From JBFYTX01 sp964442335 (GTDB taxonomy: Bacteria; Chloroflexota; Dehalococcoidia; Dehalococcoidales; RBG-16-60-22): 17,066 nt of DNA. Below, one piece after another: positions 7,410 through 14,243 of this stretch. Made by a program: the position numbers and the translations under genes. The DNA is taken from the NCBI GenBank assembly GCA_964442335.1, contig CAYTZI010000034.1:1-17066 (forward strand). Reading direction: 5' to 3'. How positions within the stretch are numbered: position 1 is the first letter of the stretch; each line of letters begins with the position of its first letter. The notes beneath the pieces are model-generated. The model was given only the letters and a program-made list of their open reading frames with translations. It made no database searches and was not told the origin of the DNA.

Positions 7410-8423
7410 ATGAAAATAGCTGTTGACGCCGCCGGCGGCGATTACGCCCCGCACGAGATGGTCAAGGGCGCCATCAAGGCCGTCCAGGAGTTCGGCGTGG
7501 AGATTGTCCTGGTGGGCCGACATAACGTTTTGCGTAAGCTCGCCGGGAAGTCCCCGGTCAGGTCCGGCCTTACTATCGTCGATGCCACTCAGGTCATTGA
7601 TTTCGACGAGCACCCCATAAAAGCCATCCAGAAAAAGACCAACTCCTCGATTGTCGTCGGCATCGGCCTGCTTAAAAGCGGTGATGTCCAGGCTTTCGTC
7701 TCGGCGGGGAATACCGGTGCGGTGGTGGGGGGTTCGCTGCTCATTCTCGGCAAGCTTAACGGGGTCAGCCGGCCCGCTATCGGGTGTTTCCTGGATACCC
7801 TGCCGTCCAAGCCTGCTCTTCTGGTGGATGCCGGCGCTAACGCGAACTGCCGCCCCGAGCACCTGCTGGAGTTCGCCCTTATGGGTTCTGTTTACAGTAA
7901 AAACATCCTCGGCATCTCCTCCCCGCGGGTCGGCCTTCTCTGTAACGGCGCCGAGGAGGGCAAGGGCAACCGGCTTACCCAGGAGACCTTCCCTCTGTTG
8001 AAACAGGTAGAAAATCTGAATTTCATCGGCAATATCGAAGGACATGACATCGTGAAAAAGACCGCTGACGTTATTGTGACGGACGGCTTTACCGGCAACA
8101 TTGTCCTGAAGACCCTCGAGGGGTTCAGCGATAGCTATCTCAATTCGGTGCACCAGATAGGGCGCGTTTTTTCCTCCGCGTCGCGACTCCGCGGGAGCGA
8201 GCTTCTCCACGATATCGGTCTTACTGCATGGATTAAGAAAATGGATTATACTGAATATGGTGGTGCCTGTCTGCTGGGCGTTAACGGCAATGTTATTATC
8301 GCCCACGGGCGCAGTCAGGCGCAGGCGATAAAGAACGCTATTGGTCTGGCGAAGGAAACCGTAGAACGTGGTATTATGGAAAAATTTAGAGAGGAGCATT
8401 ATGAGCAAGCCGGTAGAGATTAA
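7410..8423 (+). CDS. plsX: Phosphate acyltransferase PlsX
   Basis: PlsX converts acyl-ACP to acyl-phosphate, the donor used by PlsY to start phospholipid synthesis at the membrane. The 337-residue product carries the family signatures: AVDAAGGDYAP at the N-terminus, SAGNTGA (98-104), DAGANAN, NGAEEGKGN, GHDIVKKTADVIVTDGFTGN and a C-terminal YGGACLLGVNG. The frame is open a further 53 codons upstream, but the conserved N-terminus starts at the ATG at 7410, just 16 bases after the activase stop. Only a weak ribosome binding site precedes it, so translational coupling to the activase is likely. The last 23 bases overlap the thioredoxin gene. PlsX usually sits with fabD/fabH/acpP or rpmF; being followed here by trx and trxB is less common. 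Family length is normal. Confidence 0.95.
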   Translation: MKIAVDAAGGDYAPHEMVKGAIKAVQEFGVEIVLVGRHNVLRKLAGKSPVRSGLTIVDATQVIDFDEHPIKAIQKKTNSSIVVGIGLLKSGDVQAFVSAGNTGAVVGGSLLILGKLNGVSRPAIGCFLDTLPSKPALLVDAGANANCRPEHLLEFALMGSVYSKNILGISSPRVGLLCNGAEEGKGNRLTQETFPLLKQVENLNFIGNIEGHDIVKKTADVIVTDGFTGNIVLKTLEGFSDSYLNSVHQIGRVFSSASRLRGSELLHDIGLTAWIKKMDYTEYGGACLLGVNGNVIIAHGRSQAQAIKNAIGLAKETVERGIMEKFREEHYEQAGRD

Positions 8424-8730
8424 TGAAGCGAAATTCGATGAAATGGTGTTAAAGGCTAGCACTCCGTCCCTGGTGGATTTCTGGGCGCCCTGGTGCGGTC
8501 CCTGCCGCATGGTCGCGCCTGTCGTTGAAGAGCTGGCTGGTGAGTACGATGGCCAGGTCGCCTTTTTCAAGCTCAACGTCGATGATAGTCCCAGGATTGC
8601 TGTCAGGTATGGCGTGATGAGCATTCCCACGCTGATTCTCTTTAAGAACGGTGCGCCGGTCTCGAATATCGTCGGCTTCCGTCCCAAGCCTGAACTTAAG
8701 AAAAGCCTCGATGCCGCGCTGGCGGGATAA
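8401..8730 (+). CDS. trxA: Thioredoxin
   Basis: This small cytoplasmic disulfide reductase has the classic active site WCGPC at residues 31-35 and the cis-proline in SIPT (Pro76). It is 109 residues long, typical of thioredoxin 1. GVMSIPTLILFKNG and the C-terminal KKSLDAAL helix also fit. The frame opens 33 bases further upstream, but the ATG at 8401 has a GAGGAG ribosome binding site just before it and gives the standard N-terminus. The start lies inside the last codons of plsX, a 23-base overlap in another frame that suggests coupled translation. Thioredoxin reductase follows after 68 bases, so electron donor and carrier are encoded together. The exact paralogue name is a convention; the thioredoxin fold is certain. 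Confidence 0.95.
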   Translation: MSKPVEINEAKFDEMVLKASTPSLVDFWAPWCGPCRMVAPVVEELAGEYDGQVAFFKLNVDDSPRIAVRYGVMSIPTLILFKNGAPVSNIVGFRPKPELKKSLDAALAG

Positions 8731-8798
8731 GCAGTCAAAGTTTTCAGTTGAAAGCTGGAGTTACCGTGAAATACGTGCTGAGTCTTGAGGTATAAAGA

Positions 8799-9722
8799 AT
8801 GACCGACCATGAATACGATGTCATCATCATCGGCGGCGGTCCCGCCGGCCTGAGTGCCGGTATCTATGCCGCCCGCGCCCGCCTTAAGACCGTCCTGATT
8901 GAAAAGGGTGCCATCGGTGGCAATATTGTTAATGCCTGGGCGGTGGAAAACTACCCCGGGTTCGCCGATGGTGTCAGCGGCGTTGATTTGACCGGCGCGA
9001 TGCATAAACAGGCGGTGAAGTTCGGGCTGGAGGTCATTTCCACCGAGGTTACCGGTCTCAATGTTAAGCGAAAAAAGAAAGTCGTTAAGACCCCGGAGGG
9101 CAATTTTTCTGCCGGGGCTGTCATTATTACCGGCGGCGCCGAGCGGCAGAAGCTCAATGTCCCCGGCGAGATCGAGTATGCCGGTAGGGGCGTCTCTTAC
9201 TGCGCTACCTGCGACGGCGCTTTCTTCCGCGATAAGGTGGTCGCGGTGGTGGGCGGCGGTGATGCCGCCATAACGGAAGCCCTCGAGCTTACCAGGTTCG
9301 CCACGAAAGTCTTCGTTGTCCACCGCCGTAACGAGCTGCGCGCCACGAAAATAGTCCAGGAAAGGGCCTACGCCGAAAAGAAAATCACCTTTGTCTGGGA
9401 CAGCGTCGTGGTCGCCGTTTTCGGCGAGACCTTCGTCACTAAAATCCGTCTTCGCAATGTCAAGACCGGCCGCGAGTCGGAAATTGACGTCGACGGTATT
9501 TTTGTGAGTGTTGGTTCCCGTCCTGTTACCGGCTATCTTAAAGGTGTAGTCAAGCTGGACGCCAGCGGTGCTATCCTGGTCAACGATAAGATGGAGACGG
9601 ATGTCCCCGGCGTTTACGCCGCCGGAGATATACGCTCGGGTTCTATTCGCCAGGTTATCAGTGCCGCCGGTGATGGCGCCGTGGCGGCGGTGAATGCCGG
9701 CGACTATCTTGAGACTCTTTAG
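8799..9722 (+). CDS. trxB: Thioredoxin-disulfide reductase
   Basis: This flavoprotein passes electrons from NADPH through FAD and a redox disulfide to thioredoxin. The 307-residue product has the FAD motif IIGGGPAGLSAG (10-21), the redox-active CATC (Cys135, Cys138), a second dinucleotide motif VVGGGDAA, and HRRNELRATK, whose HRRxxxR arrangement is the usual NADPH 2'-phosphate site. GVYAAGDIR near the C-terminus is the second FAD contact. Length is normal for the low-molecular-weight bacterial type. The ATG at 8799 follows a GAGGT ribosome binding site at 8 bases. The gene directly follows thioredoxin and is the last of the plus-strand block that begins with the M20 gene; a hairpin starts just after its stop. 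A ferredoxin- or NADH-specific variant is possible, but the HRRxxxR motif argues for NADPH. Confidence 0.95.
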   Translation: MTDHEYDVIIIGGGPAGLSAGIYAARARLKTVLIEKGAIGGNIVNAWAVENYPGFADGVSGVDLTGAMHKQAVKFGLEVISTEVTGLNVKRKKKVVKTPEGNFSAGAVIITGGAERQKLNVPGEIEYAGRGVSYCATCDGAFFRDKVVAVVGGGDAAITEALELTRFATKVFVVHRRNELRATKIVQERAYAEKKITFVWDSVVVAVFGETFVTKIRLRNVKTGRESEIDVDGIFVSVGSRPVTGYLKGVVKLDASGAILVNDKMETDVPGVYAAGDIRSGSIRQVISAAGDGAVAAVNAGDYLETL

Positions 9723-9723
9723 C

Positions 9724-9743
9724 CGCCAGATATTTTTCTGGCG
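9724..9743 (+). terminator. Weak intrinsic-terminator-like hairpin after trxB
   Basis: CGCCAGA (9724-9730) pairs with TCTGGCG (9737-9743) around a six-base TATTTT loop, immediately after the trxB stop. The following bases (TTGTTCGT) are only moderately U-rich, so termination may be partial. A promoter follows 18 bases later, consistent with an operon boundary here. Confidence 0.5.
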
Positions 9744-9760
9744 TTGTTCGTGGGGGTATA

Positions 9761-9789
9761 TTGACCCTTTTCCATTTATCGGTTAAATT
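9761..9789 (+). promoter_or_regulatory. Promoter of the rplI-dnaB-dnaD-dnaC block
   Basis: TTGACC (9761-9766, five of six) is followed after 17 bases by TAAATT (9784-9789, four of six). A start near 9796 would leave a short leader before the rplI ribosome binding site and TTG start. The position between a hairpin and the first gene of the block supports the call. Confidence 0.55.
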
Positions 9790-9817
9790 AGATTGTCACT
9801 AAAAAAAGGAGAGTCTG

Positions 9818-10531
9818 TTGAAGGTTATTTTTATTGAGGACGTTCCCCGCGTGGCAAGAGTCGGCCAGACGCGCGTTGTTGCCGATGGCTATGCCCGCAA
9901 CTTTCTTTTTCCCCGCAAACTCGCCGTCCTGGCGGATTCCCCGGCTGCCACCGCTATAGACGCCCAGCTTAAGAAAAAGGTGAAGCTGCGGGAGCTGGAA
10001 GAGGCGGAGTTGAGTAAGCTGGCGGAGAAAATCAGCGGCATGGAAATTACCCTCAGAGCAAAGGTCGGTGAAAACGATAAGCTTTATGGTTCCGTCACCG
10101 CCGCCGATATCTCCGAGGCGCTGAGTAAAGCGGCCCGACGTGAAATCGACAAAAAGAAAGTTGAGCTCGCCGAGCCTATCAAGCAGGCCGGCGCCTGTGA
10201 CGTTACTGTTCGGCTCGGCCATGAGATTACCGCCGTCATTACGGTAAACGTTATTTCGGAAGAAGCGCCGGAGGAAAAACCGGAAGCTAAGGCGGTAAAG
10301 AAAGAGAAGAAGGAAAAGAAAGAAAAGCCTCCAGAAGAAGAAAAAGCGGAAACGCCGGAAGCGGTAAAGGAGGAAAAGCCGCCGAAGGAAAAGAAGACTA
10401 AAAAGGCTAAAGCCGAAAAAGCAGCGATTCCGGCTGTTGAAGAAGCACCTGCCGCCGAAGAGAAAAAAGAGAAAAAGTCCCGCGCCAGAGCTAAAAAATC
10501 TGAGACCCCCGAAGAGAAAAAGGAGTCATAA
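9818..10531 (+). CDS. rplI: 50S ribosomal protein L9 with a long charged C-terminal tail
   Basis: L9 is the elongated large-subunit protein at the base of the L1 stalk. Residues 1-147 are a complete L9: the N-terminal domain (MKVIFIEDVPRVARVGQ, VADGYARNFLFPRKLA), the connecting helix, and the C-terminal domain with KLYGSVTAADI and GHEITAVITVNV. Ordinary L9 ends there, at about 147-150 residues. Here about 90 more residues follow, made almost only of Lys, Glu, Ala and Pro in repeated KKEK / EEKP-like blocks; they should be disordered and highly charged. The start is TTG at 9818, six bases after AAGGAG (9806-9811). The dnaB start follows the stop by three bases, so ribosomal protein and replicative helicase are made from one message. 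The rplI-dnaB pairing is common in bacteria; the tail is the odd part. Confidence 0.95.
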   Translation: MKVIFIEDVPRVARVGQTRVVADGYARNFLFPRKLAVLADSPAATAIDAQLKKKVKLRELEEAELSKLAEKISGMEITLRAKVGENDKLYGSVTAADISEALSKAARREIDKKKVELAEPIKQAGACDVTVRLGHEITAVITVNVISEEAPEEKPEAKAVKKEKKEKKEKPPEEEKAETPEAVKEEKPPKEKKTKKAKAEKAAIPAVEEAPAAEEKKEKKSRARAKKSETPEEKKES

Positions 10532-10534
10532 CCG

Positions 10535-11917
10535 GTGAATGAGGCACGGTTGCCGCCTAACGATAGTGACGCCGAGGAAGCCGTCATCGGCTCGCTGCTG
10601 ATTGATGGGTCGTCCATCTTCCAGATTGCCGATTTCCTCCAGCCGGCGGACTTTTACTTCGAGCAGAACCGGCAGCTTTTCGAGTCCTGCCTGGCGCTCT
10701 ACCAGCGCGATGAAGCCATCGACCAGGTGACGCTGGCCCAGGAGCTTTCAAGGCAGGACCGCCTGGAGTCCTGCGGCGGCGCCGCCCGTTTGAACTATCT
10801 GGTATCTATCGTCCCTACCTCCCTGGATATCGTCCACTATGCCCGCATCGTGTACCGGCTCTCCGTTATGCGCCAGCTTATTACCGTCGGCGGCCGCATT
10901 ACTTCTATCGGCTATGAGGCCGGACCGGATGTCGAGGAGAGCCTGGCCAACGCCGAGGGTGTTTTGTTCAAGCTGCGCCGCGGCGGCGGCTCCGGCGACC
11001 TCACTCACATACGCCACGTGCTGGACAAGTATTTCGAGGTGACCCCAGCTGCCACGGGCGCTCAGCCCGAGCGCCTGCCTTACGTTCTTTCCGGCTTCGC
11101 CGGTCTGGATGAGTTCCTCGCCGGCTTTCAGCGTTCCGACCTCGTTATCCTGGCCGGACGGCCCTCCATGGGCAAGACCAGCCTGGCTCTGAATATCGCC
11201 CGCAACGCCGCCGTCCAGCACCGCGCCTGCGTCGCCCTGTTCAGCCTGGAGATGGGCCGCGATGCTCTCGTGACGCGCCTCGTCTCCTCCGAGTCGGGCG
11301 TTAATTCCCGCCGCATCCGTTTCGGCGAGCACAAGACCGAGGACGAGGAGCGCCGCGTCCTTGAGGCCACCGGCGTCTTGTCCGAAGCCCCCATCTATAT
11401 TGATGATACCCCGATGATTCGCATGGCGGAATTGCGCTCCAAGGCGCTCCGCCTTAACTACGAGCGCGGCATTGATATGGTAATTCTGGACTACCTCCAG
11501 ATGATGCAGGGGGAAAGCTCCGGCCGCGGCGAAAACCGCGTGCAGGAAATCAGCCTTATATCCCGCTCGCTCAAGGCGCTGGCGCGGGAAATCAACGCCC
11601 CCGTTCTGGCGGTCTCCCAGCTTTCGCGTGCGGTGGAATGGCGCGCCTCCCACGAGCCGCAGCTCTCTGACCTCCGGGAGTCCGGCTCCATCGAGCAGGA
11701 CGCGGATGTCGTCCTTTTTATCTACCGCGACGAGTATTATTTCAAGAGTGAGGAGGAGTGGATAGCCGCTCATCCCGATAGGGAGTACCCCCGCGAGGAG
11801 GCGGATGTCATTATCTCCAAGCACCGCAACGGCCCCACCGGCCGCGTTAAGATGCGTTTCCGCCAGAACCTCGCCCGCTTCGAGAGTATTGGCACCGCGG
11901 AGGTGCCGCTGCTGTGA
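10535..11917 (+). CDS. dnaB: Replicative DNA helicase DnaB
   Basis: DnaB is the hexameric 5'-to-3' helicase of the replication fork. The 460-residue product has the N-terminal primase-interacting domain (PPNDSDAEEAVIGSLL near the start) and a linker helix. A RecA-type motor domain follows, with Walker A GRPSMGKTS (208-216), Walker B in VILDYLQMM, the SQLSRAVEWR motif H3 region, and DLRESGSIEQDADVVLFIYR with the arginine-finger neighbourhood. Length is normal for the family and no intein is present. The start is GTG at 10535, with GGAG nine bases upstream inside the end of rplI. The stop overlaps the next start in GTGA (11914-11917). The gene sits between L9 and two likely loading factors, which supports a chromosomal replication role over a phage origin. 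Confidence 0.96.
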   Translation: MNEARLPPNDSDAEEAVIGSLLIDGSSIFQIADFLQPADFYFEQNRQLFESCLALYQRDEAIDQVTLAQELSRQDRLESCGGAARLNYLVSIVPTSLDIVHYARIVYRLSVMRQLITVGGRITSIGYEAGPDVEESLANAEGVLFKLRRGGGSGDLTHIRHVLDKYFEVTPAATGAQPERLPYVLSGFAGLDEFLAGFQRSDLVILAGRPSMGKTSLALNIARNAAVQHRACVALFSLEMGRDALVTRLVSSESGVNSRRIRFGEHKTEDEERRVLEATGVLSEAPIYIDDTPMIRMAELRSKALRLNYERGIDMVILDYLQMMQGESSGRGENRVQEISLISRSLKALAREINAPVLAVSQLSRAVEWRASHEPQLSDLRESGSIEQDADVVLFIYRDEYYFKSEEEWIAAHPDREYPREEADVIISKHRNGPTGRVKMRFRQNLARFESIGTAEVPLL

Positions 11918-12612
11918 AAACCTTCTCTGGCTTCCCCTCCGGTCGTTTGGAGTTCACACCTATCCCGAACGTCTTTTTCAGCGGCGTTTTGCCTGATATC
12001 ACCGATATCGCCGAGCTTAAGGCCACCCTCCATGTGGTGTCGGTGCTTTACCGCAAGAAGGGCTACCCCCGTTTTGTGAGTTTCAGCGAGCTGCTGAATA
12101 ACCCCTCCCTGATGCAGAGTCTCGGCTCTGAGGATACCCTGCGTGAAGCCCTTAAGAAAGCCGTTGAGAGAGGTACGTTATTGCACCTTCCGGTATCCGG
12201 CGACGGCCCTTCCGGAGATGTCTATTTCCTCAACGATGAGCCCGGCCGCCAGGCTCTGGCTAAAATACATACCGGCGAGTTGAAGCTCCCGGGTCTCAAG
12301 CCGTCCGCTGTCGCTACCCCCTCCGAGCCCCTCCCCGATATCTTTACCCTCTACGAGCAGAATATCGGCATGCTGACCCCCTTAATCGCCGATGAGCTCC
12401 GCGACACGGAGAAAAACTATCCGGCGGACTGGATTCGCGACGCCGTTAAAGAGGCGGTTTTACATAATAAAAGAAACATCAAGTATATTATGAAGATTTT
12501 AGAAAATTGGTCGGTGGAAGGCCGCGGCGATGGAACATATCAGCGAGATTCTAAAAAAGCAGAACCTGACCGGTTCATCAAAGGAAAATACGGGCACATG
12601 GTCCGCCGCTGA
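11914..12612 (+). CDS. DnaD-domain primosomal protein
   Basis: The 232-residue product has a C-terminal DnaD/DnaB_2-type domain. YEQNIGMLTPLIADEL (147-162) is its typical opening, and YIMKILENW (191-199) is the closing helix with the conserved Tyr and Trp. In Gram-positive bacteria, proteins with this domain help remodel the origin and recruit the DnaC/DnaI-type loader. The N-terminal part (about 20-120) reads like a winged-helix module, but I cannot prove that. The tail from 205 is basic and ends FIKGKYGHMVRR. The start is GTG, overlapping the dnaB stop by four bases. The last 83 bases overlap the DnaC-like gene in another frame. This tight overlap with a helicase and an AAA+ loader argues that all three act together. 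The domain call is good; the exact role is inferred from neighbours. Confidence 0.8.
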   Translation: MKTFSGFPSGRLEFTPIPNVFFSGVLPDITDIAELKATLHVVSVLYRKKGYPRFVSFSELLNNPSLMQSLGSEDTLREALKKAVERGTLLHLPVSGDGPSGDVYFLNDEPGRQALAKIHTGELKLPGLKPSAVATPSEPLPDIFTLYEQNIGMLTPLIADELRDTEKNYPADWIRDAVKEAVLHNKRNIKYIMKILENWSVEGRGDGTYQRDSKKAEPDRFIKGKYGHMVRR

Positions 12613-13945
12613 TGAGCCCCCCGCTTCCGGTTCTGACTGCCCCCTCTGCAAGGGCGCCAGGGTCGTTCATCCCCGCCTCCCCTCGGGGCAGCCGGACTAC
12701 AGCCGCGTCGTGCCCTGCCGCTGCGTCAAAGCCGAGCAGGATAGAGAGCTCCAGGCGCGACTCAAGCAGTACAGCAATCTGGGCTCGCTGGCGCGTTTTA
12801 CGTTTGATAATCTTATCCCGGAAGGCCGGAGTTCAAGCCACCGCGCCCAGGAGCTTTTCAGTTCGGCGTTTCAGGCCGCCAGGGCTTTCGCCGCCGACCC
12901 CTCCGGCTGGCTGGTCTTTACCGGACCGAGCGGCAGCGGTAAGACCCACCTTGCGGCGGCCGTCGTCAACGAGCGTATCGCCGGGGGCCAGCCGTCGCTT
13001 TATCTGACCGCGCCCGACCTCCTCGACCGCATTAGGAGTTCTTTTGATTCGGATAGGGATATGCCTTACGATGAGTTCTTCGACCACGTGAAAAATGCGG
13101 CGCTGCTCGTTCTGGACGACCTCGGTGTGCAGTCGGGGACGTCTTTCGCCAGGGAAAAGCTCGACCAGCTTCTGACCTCACGCTTTAACGCCGAGCTGCC
13201 AACGGTCGTCGTTGCCGCGGTTCCTCTGGAGCAGCTTGACGACAGGCTGCGCACACGGCTCACTGACGACCGCCTCTGCCGCGTCTTTGCCCTCGAGGAG
13301 ACCTCGCCCGCCTCGGTCTATGCCTGGCCGCCGGAGTTCGAGCTCCAGAAACACATGACCTTTATCAGCTATAAACGCCGCAGCGATTTAACCGCCGAGC
13401 AGCAGGACAACATGGACGCCGCTTACCGCCTGGCCTTTGATTTCGCCAAGAACCCCGAAGGCTGGCTGGTCTTTATGGGAGAGACGGGCTGCGGTAAGAC
13501 CCACCTGGCTGCCGCCATCGTTAACCACCGCTACGAGCTCGGCAAGCCCGCCCTTTTCGTGGTGGTGCCGGACTTCCTCGACCACCTCCGGTCTGCCTTT
13601 TCCCCGGACAGCAAGGTCTCCTACGACGAGTTTTTCGAGAGCGTTAAAACGGCGCCCCTCCTTGTCCTCGATGATTTCGGCGAGCAGTCCACCAATCCCT
13701 GGGTGAAGGAGAAGCTCTACCAGCTTATCAACTACCGCTATAACTCACGCCTCCCCACCGTTATCACCACCCGCCTTACCCTCGATGAAATCACGGAGAA
13801 AGTTGATGAGTCCATCAGTTCGCGTTTAATGGACCGCAACACCAGCGTCACGTTCTGGATAATGGCGCCGGACTTCCGCAACGAGCGCCGGCCCGGTCTG
13901 AAACGCGCATCCTCCCCCCGCCCAAGGTCCCCACGCTCCCGCTAG
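12530..13945 (+). CDS. Tandem-AAA+ DnaC/DnaI-like helicase loader
   Basis: The 471-residue product is about twice the usual size of a DnaC/DnaI/IstB-type ATPase because it holds two AAA+ cores. The N-terminus has a four-cysteine site (CPLC at 37-40, CRC at 63-65), probably zinc-binding, as in many loader-like ATPases. Core 1 has Walker A GPSGSGKTH (132-140) and Walker B LLVLDDLG (192-199). Core 2 has GETGCGKTH (317-325) and LLVLDDFG (377-384). The cores align without gaps at a fixed 185-residue offset from about 111 to 236. By hand I count 63 identities in 126 positions. Core 2 keeps a VITTR sensor-1 strand and SRLMDR; core 1 has VVVAA instead but keeps RTRL. The tail is Arg/Pro/Ser-rich. The ATG at 12530 has GGAAGG eight bases upstream. 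No insertion-sequence context supports IstB. The role as a DnaB loader is inference from neighbours. Confidence 0.85.
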   Translation: MEHISEILKKQNLTGSSKENTGTWSAADEPPASGSDCPLCKGARVVHPRLPSGQPDYSRVVPCRCVKAEQDRELQARLKQYSNLGSLARFTFDNLIPEGRSSSHRAQELFSSAFQAARAFAADPSGWLVFTGPSGSGKTHLAAAVVNERIAGGQPSLYLTAPDLLDRIRSSFDSDRDMPYDEFFDHVKNAALLVLDDLGVQSGTSFAREKLDQLLTSRFNAELPTVVVAAVPLEQLDDRLRTRLTDDRLCRVFALEETSPASVYAWPPEFELQKHMTFISYKRRSDLTAEQQDNMDAAYRLAFDFAKNPEGWLVFMGETGCGKTHLAAAIVNHRYELGKPALFVVVPDFLDHLRSAFSPDSKVSYDEFFESVKTAPLLVLDDFGEQSTNPWVKEKLYQLINYRYNSRLPTVITTRLTLDEITEKVDESISSRLMDRNTSVTFWIMAPDFRNERRPGLKRASSPRPRSPRSR

Positions 13946-13948
13946 ATT

Positions 13949-14010
13949 GTCATTGTGTGTCCATCCTTCCCGGCGGGAAGGATGCGAAGCAATCTCATCC
14001 GCTCGCCCTG
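13949..14010. repeat. Palindromic repeat, copy A
   Basis: This copy lies in the 298-base convergent gap between the loader gene and the Fe-S subunit gene. It begins GTCATTG and has a perfect 10-bp stem (13962-13971 with 13975-13984, loop GGC). It ends with a 22-base string (13989-14010, beginning GCAATCTCATCC) that recurs exactly in copy B. It runs into a CCCTGAGCCTGTCGAAGGG motif at 14006-14024, a short inverted repeat of its own. No T-run follows, so I do not call it a terminator. Confidence 0.7.
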
Positions 14011-14092
14011 AGCCTGTCGAAGGGTTCCCGCCCGGGCCGCCCGGTATCATCTGCGGCTCAGCCCGGAGTTGTATCCCCTCCCCCCTGCTCCT

Positions 14093-14150
14093 GTCATTGC
14101 GAGGAGTCCGCCTCAGGCGGACGACGCGGCAATCTCATCCGCTCGCCCTG
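14093..14150. repeat. Palindromic repeat, copy B
   Basis: This copy begins GTCATTGCGAGGAG and has a 7-bp stem GTCCGCC/GGCGGAC (14106-14112 with 14116-14122, loop TCA). It ends with the same 22-base string as copy A (14129-14150). ATTGC near the start and GCAAT near the end also pair, so the unit is one larger imperfect palindrome. From 14151 to 14243 I see only a weak 6-bp inverted repeat (AGTTAG/CTAACT at 14227-14249) that includes the stop of the next gene. Confidence 0.7.
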
Positions 14151-14243
14151 GCTCCACTGAGGTCATCACGAAGTGAGTTTGTAGATTGGAGTCATTTCAT
14201 CAGAAAATGCAGCTGACTGTAGAGGGAGTTAGGGGGTGATATT

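Noticed and set aside
7386..9323. A 645-codon open frame on the minus strand, opposite plsX, trx and trxB
   Set aside because: It is antisense to three secure genes, has no recognisable domain, and its composition is typical of a shadow frame.
10748..11824. A 358-codon open frame on the minus strand, opposite dnaB
   Set aside because: It is a shadow of dnaB: no ribosome binding site and no conserved motif.
12530..13945. IstB transposition helper or IS21-type element
   Set aside because: There is no istA partner and no terminal inverted repeats bracketing the gene, and the gene sits in a replication cassette behind dnaB and a DnaD-domain gene.
13949..14150. CRISPR array
   Set aside because: Only two repeat copies, with differing stems and no regular spacers; no cas gene is present.
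13826..14216. Short frames on both strands over the repeats after the loader gene
   Set aside because: They translate palindromic repeats (for example RPEPVEG strings) and have no ribosome binding site.
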